The notes beneath the pieces were generated by a model, which had not been told where the DNA came from, did no database searches, and saw only the letters and a list, made by a program, of their open reading frames with translations. The position numbers were made by a program, and so were the translations under genes. From the NCBI GenBank assembly GCA_000471925.1, contig CP006668.1, forward strand, positions 372,001 to 436,000: 64,000 nucleotides of DNA, written 5' to 3'. This document shows positions 33,529 through 42,197 of the stretch, one piece after another (the stretch's first letter is position 1; every line of letters begins with the position of its first letter). The DNA comes from Ralstonia pickettii DTP0602. Lineage in GTDB: Bacteria > Pseudomonadota > Gammaproteobacteria > Burkholderiales > Burkholderiaceae.

Positions 33529-34209
33529 TTATCCCTTGGCCAACCGCTTCAAGGCCCCCGCATCCACCAACTCGATCGCCCGGTATCGCCGCCGGATCAA
33601 TCCCGCGTCCTCCCACGCCTGCAGGTACTTGGCCACCGTCTGCCGCGACCGGTTGACCATATCGCCAAGGTGCTCCGCGCTGATGCGCACGACATGGTCG
33701 GTGCGATCGGCCAGTTGCAGCAGGCGCGCCGCCATCCGCGCATCGACCGGTGCCTGCTCCGCGCTCTCCGCATTGTCGAACGCCACGCGCAGGCGCGCGC
33801 AGATCTGCTGCACGATGAGCTGCATGCCTTCCGGATGCGCGGCCAGGATCCGGTGGAATTCGCGCCGGCCCAGCACCAGCAGCTCGGTGTTGCCCACCGC
33901 AAAGGCATCGTGCGTGCGCGGCTTGCCATCCAGCAGAGAGATCTCGCCGAACCACCGGCCGCGCCCGATCACCGAATACACCGACTCGCGCCCGCCGGTA
34001 CTGACGCGGCTCATGCGCACCCGGCCTGACAGCACCATGCAGAAATAGGTAGGCGGATCGCCGCGCGCAAAGATCATTTCGCCGTCACCAAAGCGCAGGC
34101 GGCGTGCGGCATTCGCCACGGCATCGAGCACGCCGGGCGGCGCGTTGCGCAGCCAGCCGCTTGCCAGCACGCTGCGCGGCAGCGTCCGGATTGGTTCCGA
34201 GCCTTTCAC
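33529..34209 (-). CDS. Crp/Fnr-family regulator
   Basis: A 226-residue protein with an N-terminal cyclic-nucleotide-binding-like domain (GEMIFARGDPPTYFCMVLSGRVRM, GRGRWFGEISLLDG) and a C-terminal winged helix (ISAEHLGDMVNRSRQTVAKYLQAWEDAGLI). No Fnr-type cysteine cluster is seen. It is divergent from the class II aldolase gene and probably regulates it. Confidence 0.87.
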   Translation of the reverse strand: MKGSEPIRTLPRSVLASGWLRNAPPGVLDAVANAARRLRFGDGEMIFARGDPPTYFCMVLSGRVRMSRVSTGGRESVYSVIGRGRWFGEISLLDGKPRTHDAFAVGNTELLVLGRREFHRILAAHPEGMQLIVQQICARLRVAFDNAESAEQAPVDARMAARLLQLADRTDHVVRISAEHLGDMVNRSRQTVAKYLQAWEDAGLIRRRYRAIELVDAGALKRLAKG

Positions 34210-34235
34210 ATCGCTCTCCCTGGTGGCGTCGAGAT

Positions 34236-34251
34236 TGTCAACTACTTAACA
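34236..34251. promoter_or_regulatory. Crp/Fnr-like half-symmetric site
   Basis: TGTCAA and TTAACA, four bases apart, form a 16-bp imperfect dyad in the divergent region between the Crp-type gene and the aldolase gene. The spacing resembles Fnr-type sites. Assignment is by position. Confidence 0.4.
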
Positions 34252-34320
34252 GACTTCGGCGCCGTGCGCCATGAGAATGCACCCGTTCAATGACTGACAT
34301 GCCCCCGCGGAGACACCTAG

Positions 34321-35091
34321 ATGGTCCAGATCCAGCTCGTCGATTCAGTAAGAGACCGCGTCTCCGACGCCGAATGGCAGATGCGCGTCGACCTGGCGGC
34401 CGCTTACCGCCTGGTCGCCCACTTCGGCTGGGACGACCTGATCTTCACCCATATCTCGGCACGGGTGCCGGATGCGCCCGACCAGTTCCTGATCAATCCC
34501 TACGGGATGATGTTCGACGAGATCACCGCCTCCAGCCTGGTGAAGGTCGACCATGAAGGGCAGCCCGTGCTGGCGACGCCGTATGACGTCAACCCCGCCG
34601 GCTTCATCATCCACAGCGCGGTGCACGAGGCGCGCCCCGAAGTCGGATGCGTGATGCACACGCATACGCCGCACGGCGTCGCGGTGTCCGCGCAGCAGGC
34701 GGGGCTGCTGCCGATCTCGCAGCAATCGATGTTCGCGCTGACCGGGCTGGCGTACCACGACTATGAAGGCGTGGCGCTGCGCCAGGACGAGAAGGCGCGG
34801 CTGGTGGCCGACCTGGGCCGCTGCAAGCAGATGATCCTGCGCAACCATGGCCTGCTGACGTGCGGCCGCACCGTCGCCGATGCCTTCCTGACCATGTACA
34901 CGCTGGAATCCGCCTGCCGCATCCAGATCCTGGCGCAGAGCGGCGGCTCGCCGTTGACCACGGTGCCGGAAGCCGCCGGCGCCAACATGGGCCAGCAGGC
35001 GCGCCAGGCCACCAAGGGCAAGGGCTCCAACCTCGCCTGGCCGGGCCTGCTGCGACGCCTGGACCGCATCAACCCCGACTACCGCAACTGA
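34321..35091 (+). CDS. Class II aldolase/adducin family protein
   Basis: A 256-residue zinc-dependent aldolase-fold protein. Expected metal ligands are His113 and His115 (MHTHTPHG) and His176 (RNHGLLT). LIFTHISARVPD and FLINPYGMMFDEI are family typical. Members cleave or epimerise phosphorylated or oxo sugar acids; some act on oxo-tetronates. It lies two bases before a hydroxyacid dehydrogenase gene, suggesting joint metabolism of a sugar acid. Confidence 0.87.
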   Translation: MVQIQLVDSVRDRVSDAEWQMRVDLAAAYRLVAHFGWDDLIFTHISARVPDAPDQFLINPYGMMFDEITASSLVKVDHEGQPVLATPYDVNPAGFIIHSAVHEARPEVGCVMHTHTPHGVAVSAQQAGLLPISQQSMFALTGLAYHDYEGVALRQDEKARLVADLGRCKQMILRNHGLLTCGRTVADAFLTMYTLESACRIQILAQSGGSPLTTVPEAAGANMGQQARQATKGKGSNLAWPGLLRRLDRINPDYRN

Positions 35092-35093
35092 CC

Positions 35094-36023
35094 ATGGCCA
35101 TCCTCGTCCACCTGCCGTCGTTCATGGCGGTCCCGATCACCGCGGCGCTGCGCGAAGCCGCGCCGGATATCACCGTGTGGAACGGCCGCGAGGCCGCGAT
35201 ACCGGAAGACGTCGAGGCCATCGTCGCCTGGGGGCTCAAGCCCGGCGTGCTGCCCGCCTACCCGAAGCTGCGGCTGGTCTGCGCCGCCACTGCGGGCGTC
35301 GACAAGCTGCTGGCCGCGCCCGACCTGCCCGACAGCATGCCGGTCACGCGCATCGTCGATCCCGGCCAGCAGGCCGGCATCGCCCACTACGTGCTGGCCA
35401 CCGCGCTGCGCCACACCCGCGACCTCGCCACCTACGCGGCGCAGCAACGCCGTGGCGAGTGGAAGCGCCATCCGGGCCGCGACCAGTCGCGCTGCCGCGT
35501 CGGCGTGCTGGGGCTGGGCGAGATCGGCAGCGAGGTGGCGCGCATGTTCGCCGCCATCGGCTACCCGGTCGGCGGCTGGAGCCGCAGCGCCAAGCACCTG
35601 CCCGGCGTGACCGACTACACCGGCGACGACGGCCTTGACGCGATGCTGGCGCAGAGCGACATCCTGGTCTGCACGCTGCCGCTGACCCCGCGGACCGATG
35701 GCATGCTCGACCGCCAGACACTGTCGCGGCTGCCAAAGGGTGCGTTCTTCATCAACGTCGGACGCGGCGAGCATGTGGTCGAGGCCGACCTGATCGCGCT
35801 GATCGACGAGGGACATCTCGCCGGCGCGGCGCTCGACGTGTTCGCCAAGGAACCGCCGTCGGCGGACGACCCGATCTGGAACTATCCCCGCATCGAAGCC
35901 ACGCCGCATATCGCGGCGGACCCGTCGTACGAGCTGGTGGCGCGGCAGTGCATCGAAAACCTGCGTCGCGCGCGGGACGGGCGGGCGCTGCTGAACCAGG
36001 TGGACCGGCAGGCCGGCTATTGA
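35094..36023 (+). CDS. Glyoxylate/hydroxypyruvate reductase A-like 2-hydroxyacid dehydrogenase
   Basis: A 309-residue D-2-hydroxyacid dehydrogenase of the GhrA group. NAD(P)H motif VGVLGLGEIGSEVA near residue 138, then the catalytic trio: Arg in NVGRGEHVV, Glu in DVFAKEPPS and His in ATPHIAADP. It probably reduces hydroxypyruvate or glyoxylate released by the preceding aldolase-family enzyme (inference). The frame is open upstream; ATG 35094 gives the family start. Confidence 0.9.
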   Translation: MAILVHLPSFMAVPITAALREAAPDITVWNGREAAIPEDVEAIVAWGLKPGVLPAYPKLRLVCAATAGVDKLLAAPDLPDSMPVTRIVDPGQQAGIAHYVLATALRHTRDLATYAAQQRRGEWKRHPGRDQSRCRVGVLGLGEIGSEVARMFAAIGYPVGGWSRSAKHLPGVTDYTGDDGLDAMLAQSDILVCTLPLTPRTDGMLDRQTLSRLPKGAFFINVGRGEHVVEADLIALIDEGHLAGAALDVFAKEPPSADDPIWNYPRIEATPHIAADPSYELVARQCIENLRRARDGRALLNQVDRQAGY

Positions 36024-36062
36024 CGGGCTGGCCGGGCCATCAGCGCGCGCGCTGCCAGCCCG

Positions 36063-36635
36063 TTACAGCGGCGCGGGCTGGGGCGCTGCAGCAGGCGTGG
36101 CCGCGGCGGGCTTCTTGTCGGCAGTGCCGCTGTACGCGAAGTACCTGGCCTTGGCACCCTTCGCCCAGTACGCCACCGTAAAGTGCTTGCTGTCGCGCCC
36201 GTAGAGCAGCTCCAGGCTGCCGTTGGCGGCCGCCCACTCGGCGTAGCCGTTCTCGGCCGCACCTTCGGTCTTGCGCAGGGAGGCATAGCGGTCGTCCAGC
36301 TTCTTGCGCACTTCATCCAGCGCCGACCGCTCAAACGTCATCGTCATCAGCACCACGGTGTCCTGGGCGTCGCAGTTCAGGATGACACGCGTCAGGCCTG
36401 GAAGGTGGAAGCGTTCCAGATGCCTGAGCTCCACCGTATCGCCACCGGCCCACTCGGATTTGCCGGTCCTGGCGTGATTCTGTGGCGGCGCCAGCCGCGA
36501 GCACCTGGCCTTGCCAAGCTCCAGTCCGAGCGGCGCCGCGGTATTGCCTGAGGCTTCGGGCTGGGTTGCAGGAGGTGCCGCGTGGGCGGCGAGGGATGTC
36601 AACAGGGCGGCGCAGAGTAGGGTGACCTTCTTCAT
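36063..36635 (-). CDS. Exported protein of unknown function
   Basis: The 190-residue protein starts with a signal peptide (MKKVTLLCAALLTSLAAHA) and ends with an Ala/Pro-rich tail. The body has a two-cysteine pattern (KARCSRLAPP and VILNCDAQDT) that could form a disulfide, plus an alpha/beta segment RSALDEVRKKLDDRYASL. No family was recognised. Upstream in-frame starts would place the signal peptide internally, so 36635 is chosen. Confidence 0.65.
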   Translation of the reverse strand: MKKVTLLCAALLTSLAAHAAPPATQPEASGNTAAPLGLELGKARCSRLAPPQNHARTGKSEWAGGDTVELRHLERFHLPGLTRVILNCDAQDTVVLMTMTFERSALDEVRKKLDDRYASLRKTEGAAENGYAEWAAANGSLELLYGRDSKHFTVAYWAKGAKARYFAYSGTADKKPAAATPAAAPQPAPL

Positions 36636-36942
36636 CTCGAGGCTGGCAAGTAAATTCACGGTGCTGGAACAGATTGTCACCGCGGATTCTACGGCCTTCC
36701 TGGCTGCGTCCTGCATTTGGAACGTTTGGGTGGGTCTCACACGCCGCGCGGGATAGCTTCTTGCTGGTCTACGGATTGGAGATTGCCCTGTCTGTCTGGG
36801 ATTACTCTTGCAATCGTGAGTCACCGCTGTGCGGCCGAAACTGGCAGGCAAGCGACCCTGGTCGGTCGCATCCTGCCCAGGTCTTGCACGGGACAATAGA
36901 CAAAAGCGGAAAGGATGTTCGCCTGGGATCCCGGCGAACGTA
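36636..36942. other. 307-bp region without a supported gene
   Basis: Short overlapping frames exist on both strands, but none shows a ribosome site with a protein-like composition. No hairpin or repeat was noticed. Base composition falls compared with the neighbouring catabolic genes, marking the start of the accessory stretch. Confidence 0.5.
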
Positions 36943-37107
36943 TTACTGGAAGATCAGCACGGTCCCAATGGCCAATACCGTCAGCAGCGTGCCCAGGCAT
37001 GCCACGTTCAGGGCTTTTGCCCGGCGCATGGGCCGGCAGATTGCCCACTCGGACTTACGGAATTCGGTCAGTCCACCTGAGTAAAGCTTTTCCCAACGCA
37101 TTTCCAT
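36943..37107 (-). CDS. Small single-pass membrane protein
   Basis: A 54-residue protein with a basic, tryptophan-containing N-terminus (MEMRWEKLYSGGLTEFRKSEW) and one C-terminal membrane helix (ACLGTLLTVLAIGTVLIF). GGGGGGCTG before the ATG may serve as ribosome site. Function unknown; it could still be a chance frame. Confidence 0.4.
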   Translation of the reverse strand: MEMRWEKLYSGGLTEFRKSEWAICRPMRRAKALNVACLGTLLTVLAIGTVLIFQ

Positions 37108-37256
37108 GGTCAGCCCCCCGTCATCCATAAGCCCATTCTTCAGGGTAGCGGGGGCCTTTGCAATAGGTAAAGCGGGTGAGATGGCAGGAGGGTGGACCGT
37201 GTCTGCGCACTAATCCATTTGGCTGATAGTCGAGTTGGTCGGCCCAGGACTGCCTG

Positions 37257-37685
37257 TCACAAGGCAATATGCATCAACGTCCCGACATCTTGCTGGTCGC
37301 GGCGGAATTCCTGCGAGGGGAGTACGGCCGGTGGCAAGTCTGAATCGCTGATTGGCATAAAGCCCAGGCGCGCGAAATAGCCGGCCGCGGTCTTTGTCTG
37401 CAGCACGATGGACTCGACGCCCTCCGGACGGACGGCTGCCACGATGGCGGAGATCAGAAGCTCGCCAAGACCTGCAGACCTTGCGCGTAGCGCAACAGCG
37501 AGTCCGCGAAGGACGCCGGTATTCTCATAGCGCTCCAAACCTGCGCAACCGAGAAGCCCCGCGTTGTCGCGGACTACCATGTATTGAGTGATATGTTCGC
37601 GCACCCCCGTGACGGACAGGGAGGAGGCGCGTAGGAGTGCTTCGATCTCCGGCCGGTCGGTCTCGGTGGCATAGTGAGGACGCAT
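37257..37685 (-). CDS. GNAT acetyltransferase, ArsN2-like
   Basis: The 142-residue protein has the GNAT acetyl-CoA-binding region (RGLAVALRARSAGLGELLISA, where the usual Q/RxxGxG is slightly altered to RSAGLG) and the C-terminal GYFARLGFMPI motif. The arrangement AGLLGCAGLERYENTGVLRGLAV and the closing VGTLMHIAL resemble ArsN2 arsinothricin N-acetyltransferases. No arsenic genes are nearby. The inner ATG at 37685 is preferred over a GTG at 37700 because a GAAGGA site lies between them. Confidence 0.7.
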   Translation of the reverse strand: MRPHYATETDRPEIEALLRASSLSVTGVREHITQYMVVRDNAGLLGCAGLERYENTGVLRGLAVALRARSAGLGELLISAIVAAVRPEGVESIVLQTKTAAGYFARLGFMPISDSDLPPAVLPSQEFRRDQQDVGTLMHIAL

Positions 37686-37939
37686 GGCGTGTTCCTTCAC
37701 GCTTAATTGGTCCTTCTATCCTACTTTTGTGGGGACCCTTCCGCCTGTAGGGATTGTTCTTAAGTAGATTTGCTACCTTATGCTGTCTTGCTTGCCTTAT
37801 GGGGATCTGGCACCTCATGCCGAGCGAGAACGCGAGCGATATGAAAGATGATGATGAGGCGCTGTGTCACGGCCCAGGTATTGGCCGTGGGGGGCGGGCA
37901 AGTGCGTTGCTAAGCCGACTGTGGAAAGGCCGGGCCCGT

Positions 37940-38311
37940 CTACCTCCAGACGAGTGTCGTTTCCTGCAGCAAGTGGCCAGGCAAGATGTAGTCGCCGTGC
38001 TCGATGGCCAGGCTTTCCAGTTCGCACAGGCTCTCCTCGGTCAGTGCATTCAGGTCGAATCTGCAGTAGAGGTACCGCTGTCTGAACGTGAGTTTTTCGC
38101 CCCGCAGCCCTCGGGCCAGGGCGTCAGCGGATTCGACGCAGATATGCTCGGAGGTTCGATACTGGACATCGACGCCACATTTTTGTCCAAGGCGTCCGAG
38201 CTCGAGCGCATCCTCCCACGCCGACTCATAGTCCAGTTCGACCGTGCCCTCTGCGCGTGCCTTGATGTACTCAACTGCACTGGCCCGATTGCGGGCGATG
38301 TATGCGCTCAT
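37940..38311 (-). CDS. Hypothetical cytoplasmic protein
   Basis: A 123-residue acidic protein with no signal peptide or membrane segment. It begins MSAYIARNRASAVEYIKARAEG and has cysteines in RLGQKCGVDV, SEHICVES and YLYCRFDLN. A GGAGA lies upstream of the ATG. No homologous family recognised; lower GC than the surroundings. Confidence 0.5.
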   Translation of the reverse strand: MSAYIARNRASAVEYIKARAEGTVELDYESAWEDALELGRLGQKCGVDVQYRTSEHICVESADALARGLRGEKLTFRQRYLYCRFDLNALTEESLCELESLAIEHGDYILPGHLLQETTLVWR

Positions 38312-38417
38312 GGGAAGTCTCCGCGATGGAGTCATCGCGCAAAAATATACCCGTAAGCAGGGATGTGACGCAAGCGGGTGAAGGCGACCATTGGGCGGTG
38401 GGCTCGGCGCGGCTCTA

Positions 38418-38567
38418 TTACCTGGCCACGTGGGCCAGGCGATTCCGCCAGTACCGAAGCGAGTGCTTCGCTTTGTGGAGCACCGGCTTGCGGTGGATTC
38501 CCACTCGGATGATAAGGGCGTAGAGCGCGATCAGCATCCCCAGGAAAGCAAGTGGCCAGATTGTCAT
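38418..38567 (-). CDS. Small membrane protein with strong ribosome site
   Basis: A 49-residue protein consisting of one N-terminal helix (MTIWPLAFLGMLIALYALII) and a basic cytoplasmic tail (HRKPVLHKAKHSLRYWRNRL). A textbook GGGAGG site lies five bases before the ATG, which supports expression. Function unknown. Confidence 0.55.
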   Translation of the reverse strand: MTIWPLAFLGMLIALYALIIRVGIHRKPVLHKAKHSLRYWRNRLAHVAR

Positions 38568-38649
38568 TGGACCTCCCTCGGACGACCCGAGTCCGTGTGG
38601 GCGCGTTCGAAGGGCCGCACTCCAGCTGCACCAAGTGTGTGGCCACACC

Positions 38650-39018
38650 TCATCGCATACCCCCTTTCATGCTCTCGGCTTCCATCGCGGCGTGCCATTC
38701 CTCATACGCCTCGATTGGCTCCATTTCCTGGTCGATGAACGCGGCAGCGCGTTCTGCGACGGAAAATGCATCAGGGGGGATGTCACCTTGGTTGTCATCC
38801 TCGGTACTTGGAGGCAACAACATGTCCTCGAGCATGCCGTGCAACTCGGGTGTATTCCATGGCTGGCCCAGCCTGGCCTTCCTTTTGAAGTAGTGACGGA
38901 TCTCCGAGTTTTGTTCTGCGGTAAGTGGAAGCCCTCGGAAAGTCGTGTCCTTGTTGTCATGAATCATATGCATCTCCCGAAGCAGTCTGCGCTTCCATTG
39001 GAGGTATTTAGAATCCAT
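38650..39018 (-). CDS. Hypothetical helical protein
   Basis: A 122-residue charged protein rich in Glu, Met and Arg: MDSKYLQWKRRLLREMHMIH at the start, and acidic C-terminal helices (AAFIDQEMEPIEAYEEWHAA). A longer start at 39048 is possible. No family recognised. Confidence 0.5.
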   Translation of the reverse strand: MDSKYLQWKRRLLREMHMIHDNKDTTFRGLPLTAEQNSEIRHYFKRKARLGQPWNTPELHGMLEDMLLPPSTEDDNQGDIPPDAFSVAERAAAFIDQEMEPIEAYEEWHAAMEAESMKGGMR

Positions 39019-39076
39019 GTGGAACGTCACCGGCTGCCTGGTTGGCAAGATCTTGCGTCCTCGTGCCCAAGCTTAC

Positions 39077-39214
39077 TCACTTCCGCTTCTTGGCGACATC
39101 ATCGTTCCCCACGCGAGACTGAACCGTGCTGAAGGGGGAAGCGGGTACCGACGGCTTCTTGGGTTGCTTCGGTTTCTTGGCTTCGCGATTGCCACGTAGT
39201 TGACTTTTGGCCAT
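39077..39214 (-). CDS. Small lysine/proline-rich protein
   Basis: A 45-residue very basic protein, beginning MAKSQLRGNREAKKPKQPKK and ending NDDVAKKRK. AGGAG lies eight bases before the ATG. Similar tiny proteins starting MAKSQLR-NREAKKPK occur in many proteobacteria, to my recollection, always without known function. The composition suggests nucleic-acid or ribosome contact (inference). Confidence 0.7.
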   Translation of the reverse strand: MAKSQLRGNREAKKPKQPKKPSVPASPFSTVQSRVGNDDVAKKRK

Positions 39215-39660
39215 GCTGGTACTCCTGGTCATTTGCTCCGCCGGACTGGCAATCTCAGCATACGCGCTAAATCTCCGACACAGGAGATATCTTTCCTGGG
39301 ACTCGGGTTGCGACGATTGCCGGCAAACCTCAAGCTATGTCCCGCAGAAAATGACCAAAATGCGGCAGGTTTGCGACGCCCGCAAAGTCGCCGTGGGAGC
39401 GGATCGACAACCCTGTTCAGGGAAACGAGCGCATACCGGGTCATAGCACGACATCGTTGTGGACGTTGAGTGCGCTCGCGCATCCTGGCGCCATATTGGA
39501 GCGTTCCGTCAGGCCCACGTTTGCACGCGGTGGCCAACTAGGCACATCAGGAACGCATCTCAGTGAGCCAACCACTTCGGCATGCTTGGTGGCAAGCCAG
39601 GCGGCCCGCTGTCCCGTTCACCAATGTACCCACTTGGGCGCCTCGCCTACGCGCCCTGAT
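39215..39660. other. 446-bp region without a supported gene
   Basis: Nothing recognisable is encoded. One plus-strand frame from about 39213 begins with a hydrophobic stretch (MLVLLVICSAGLAISAY) and could be a small membrane protein, but it has no good ribosome site and is antisense to the start of the lysine-rich gene. Confidence 0.4.
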
Positions 39661-39780
39661 GCGCTCACCGCTGGTCGTATCCTGGTTGTCGACGATAACC
39701 AGGACGCTGCCGAAAGCGCCAGGATGCTGGAGGAGCTCAGCCACCGTGGTGTGAGTCGCCGCGTGGCATGCCCAGGCGAC
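39661..39780 (+). pseudogene. Fragment of a response-regulator receiver domain
   Basis: About 36 codons read GRILVVDDNQDAAESARMLEEL, the first beta strand, acidic pocket and first helix of a CheY-like receiver as found at the end of hybrid histidine kinases. The similarity breaks after SHRGV and the frame stops soon after, with no kinase or further receiver sequence either side. A decayed remnant of a larger gene. Confidence 0.6.
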
Positions 39781-39835
39781 CAGAAGCCATCGCTCCCACT
39801 CAATGCTTGATGTCCCGAGCCGCTTGGCGTGTGCT

Positions 39836-40603
39836 TCAGCCAGCCAGCTCCCGGTGTAACGCCACGTATTCCTGCGCAAGCTTGTGGCGCGGATCCAGAT
39901 GGATCATGGGGGTGGCGTGCTGGTGCGATTCCCGGATCTTCACCGATGAAGACAGCCGCGATTCCAGTACCGGCAGGCCCTCGCTTACCAGTTCTTCGAC
40001 CAGTTTGATCGGCAGGCTGGCGCGCGGCTGGAACTGGTTGATGACGATTCCTTCGACCTGCAGCCCATCGTTGTGGTCCTGCTGGATTTCCTTCACGTTA
40101 TCCAGCAGCGTGTAGAGGGCACGGCGCGAGAAGTCATCGCAATCGAACGGGATCAGGCAGCGCTCCACGGCGATCAGTGCGGACCGGGTATAGAAATTCA
40201 GGGCCGGTGGCGTGTCGATGTAAATGGCGTCATAGATTGCTTCCAGCTCGAGCAGGGCATCGCGCAGCTTGTAGATCTTGTAGCGGGATTCGAGCTTGCC
40301 ATGGAGGGAATCCAGATCAGGATGCGCCGGCATCACATCCAGGTTCTCAAACGGCGTCGGGTGGACAAAGGACGTCAGGTCCACCGGCTTGAAGGTGTAG
40401 GTCAGGGAAGTTTCAAAGAAGTTCGCCACCGTCGGGCTTGCCTCTGCGGCCTTCGCGCCCAGCAGGTACTGGCTCGAGTTCCCTTGCGCATCCAGGTCGA
40501 TGACCAGGGTACGCAAGCCCTCGCTGGCGCTGATCGCCGCGAGATTGCATACGATAGTCGACTTGCCAACCCCACCCTTCTGATTGAATACGACGCGCCG
40601 CAT
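39836..40603 (-). CDS. ParA-family ATPase
   Basis: A 255-residue ParA/Soj-type ATPase. Deviant Walker A KGGVGKST at residues 9-16, Walker A' VIDLDAQGNSSQYLLG, Walker B IYIDTPPAL. The ATG at 40603 follows GAGGGG. No ParB partner or parS repeats are visible beside it, so it is an orphan, perhaps left from a plasmid or genomic island, or one that positions a non-DNA cargo. The neighbouring genes are small and unknown. Confidence 0.88.
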   Translation of the reverse strand: MRRVVFNQKGGVGKSTIVCNLAAISASEGLRTLVIDLDAQGNSSQYLLGAKAAEASPTVANFFETSLTYTFKPVDLTSFVHPTPFENLDVMPAHPDLDSLHGKLESRYKIYKLRDALLELEAIYDAIYIDTPPALNFYTRSALIAVERCLIPFDCDDFSRRALYTLLDNVKEIQQDHNDGLQVEGIVINQFQPRASLPIKLVEELVSEGLPVLESRLSSSVKIRESHQHATPMIHLDPRHKLAQEYVALHRELAG

Positions 40604-40782
40604 TTGCCCCTCTGGAGTAGATCGTTCCGAAGGCGCAAGCATACCTTAGCGAGGCGATGCGCGGCAGAAGTGGCCCGGGCAACGACAACGCGGGCAGGGA
40701 CAAGACCTCTGTCTCTCTTGGGGGGATAGTATCGTCGGCGAGCGATGATGGCGGGGTGCCACCATCGCTGATTCCGAACACC

Positions 40783-42113
40783 CTACCAGCTGAGTTTCGG
40801 GGTGATCAGGAAGTCGACGAGGAACGTGGTTCCGGTCATTGCGCCTGAGTTGTTCAGCCCGAAGATCCACCGCGGGGCGCCATCGGCAGTGGCGTCGTAG
40901 TCGATGAGGTCGGCGAGGGCCAGGCGGGTTCCTTTCCTGGGGACTATGTAACTCTGCGGATCGTTGAATGACAGCGTTATGACAATCAGTCGGCTGTTAT
41001 TGATCAGAAGAAAGTTGCTGATGGTTGGGTACTCCGGGGTTCCCTCCGTGAAGTAGGTCTCGAACCTGGCGCCAGGGTTCCAGATTCCGATTCGTTCAAG
41101 TCCTGAGATCACGAAGGAGTACCCCACCACGTCGCCAAGATCATTGACGCCAAGCGCCCAGGAGTGGGGCTCCGTGGGCAATGGCGGCAGAAGCGTCGTA
41201 TGTCCCGTGATGATGTTGTGACGATATGCCGTATAGATTCCGTTGAGGTAACGGTAGCCGACGACTGTCCCAAAGTTGTTGATCGTGGCAATGACGATAT
41301 TGCCTTCGAGGTTCAGGTTCAAAGGCCGGAGCTTGCCGTTGGCGTAGATGTATGGCGTGCCCTGTCCGTTGGCGTCAAATGAACCAATAATGGCAACGCC
41401 AAAATCATTGATGGTGAAGACCAGGCTGGAGATTTCACCGGGAGCCCGCGGAATCAGTTCAATGCTGTGTTCGCGGAAAAGTGCCGCCTGCGTTAAGCCT
41501 TGATTCGGGTCGGTGATGACATAGCCGCCGATGTTGCCAAGGTGCGATACGGCCGTGGGGAATGCCCCTGGGGAAAGCACCTTTATAGCGCCCCTCTCAT
41601 AGATTGCCAGGAAGCCGTTGAAGTCATTGTCATACACATTGCCAACGACCCTGTTGTTGTCGGTGATGCCGACAGGAATGAAAAGCGGGAAGAATCCCGA
41701 CGGCGCCAGGGCATCCAGGTTCAGATAGGCGTATCGGAAGCGGAAACCGGCTGCCGGTGGGAACTGCCCCAGTGACCTGCTCGTCGCCGTTGTTGCCTGG
41801 TCAACGCTGGCGGGCTGCGGAACCAGCACCTGGAACGTGGTTGGAGACCGTCTGGCCATCGCTTGATAGACAGCGGCGGGGACGTTCCTTGTTTGCCCGG
41901 CCAGGCATGGGTCAACAAGGCCATTGATCCCTTGCTTGTGGATCGCTTGAATGTCGTTGGCAACTTCATCCCGATTGCGGGTGGAGGCGTCAATGAATCG
42001 CGCGCCAGTCTGGGTGCGATAGACGCATCCAATCCTCGTGTCGGAGCTTTGACTGGTTTGGGCGTTCGCCGTCGAGGCTACGTAGCCGAGGTCAAGCGAA
42101 AGCACGCTGATAG
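40783..42113 (-). pseudogene. Exported HAF-like protein split by IS66, main part
   Basis: About 440 codons of an exported protein with repeated segments like ITDNNRVVGNVYDNDFNGFLA, INDFGVAIIGSFDANGQGT and VNDLGDVVGYSF, typical of HAF-type beta-propeller repeats. The frame runs into the left end of the IS66 element; a GTG at 42126 inside the element is the only local start and would give a damaged signal peptide. The missing first 12 codons lie beyond the element at 45080-45115. Rejoined, they encode a 452-residue secreted protein. Confidence 0.8.
42106..42113. repeat. Target-site duplication, left copy
   Basis: GCTGATAG immediately left of the element; the right flank has ACTGATAG (45080-45087). 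Seven of eight bases match, and eight is the usual length for IS66. Confidence 0.8.
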
Positions 42114-42138
42114 GTAAGCGCCTCACGAAGACCGTTCT
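42114..42138 (+). repeat. IS66 left inverted repeat
   Basis: Begins GTAAGCGCCTCACGAAG and matches the right end perfectly for 25 bases, with further scattered matches. Confidence 0.9.
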
Positions 42139-42197
42139 GGCGCACTGATTGAGGTCTTGGGTAATTTGGTGCCCACCAAATTATTGCGGACACCAAA

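Noticed and set aside
37815..38356. Plus-strand frame opposite the hypothetical gene at 37940-38311
   Set aside because: It has no ribosome site; the minus-strand frame has a better start and composition, though both are weak.
39836..40603. ParA as evidence of a replication origin or plasmid partition locus
   Set aside because: No ParB gene, parS-like repeats or replication initiator gene is near.
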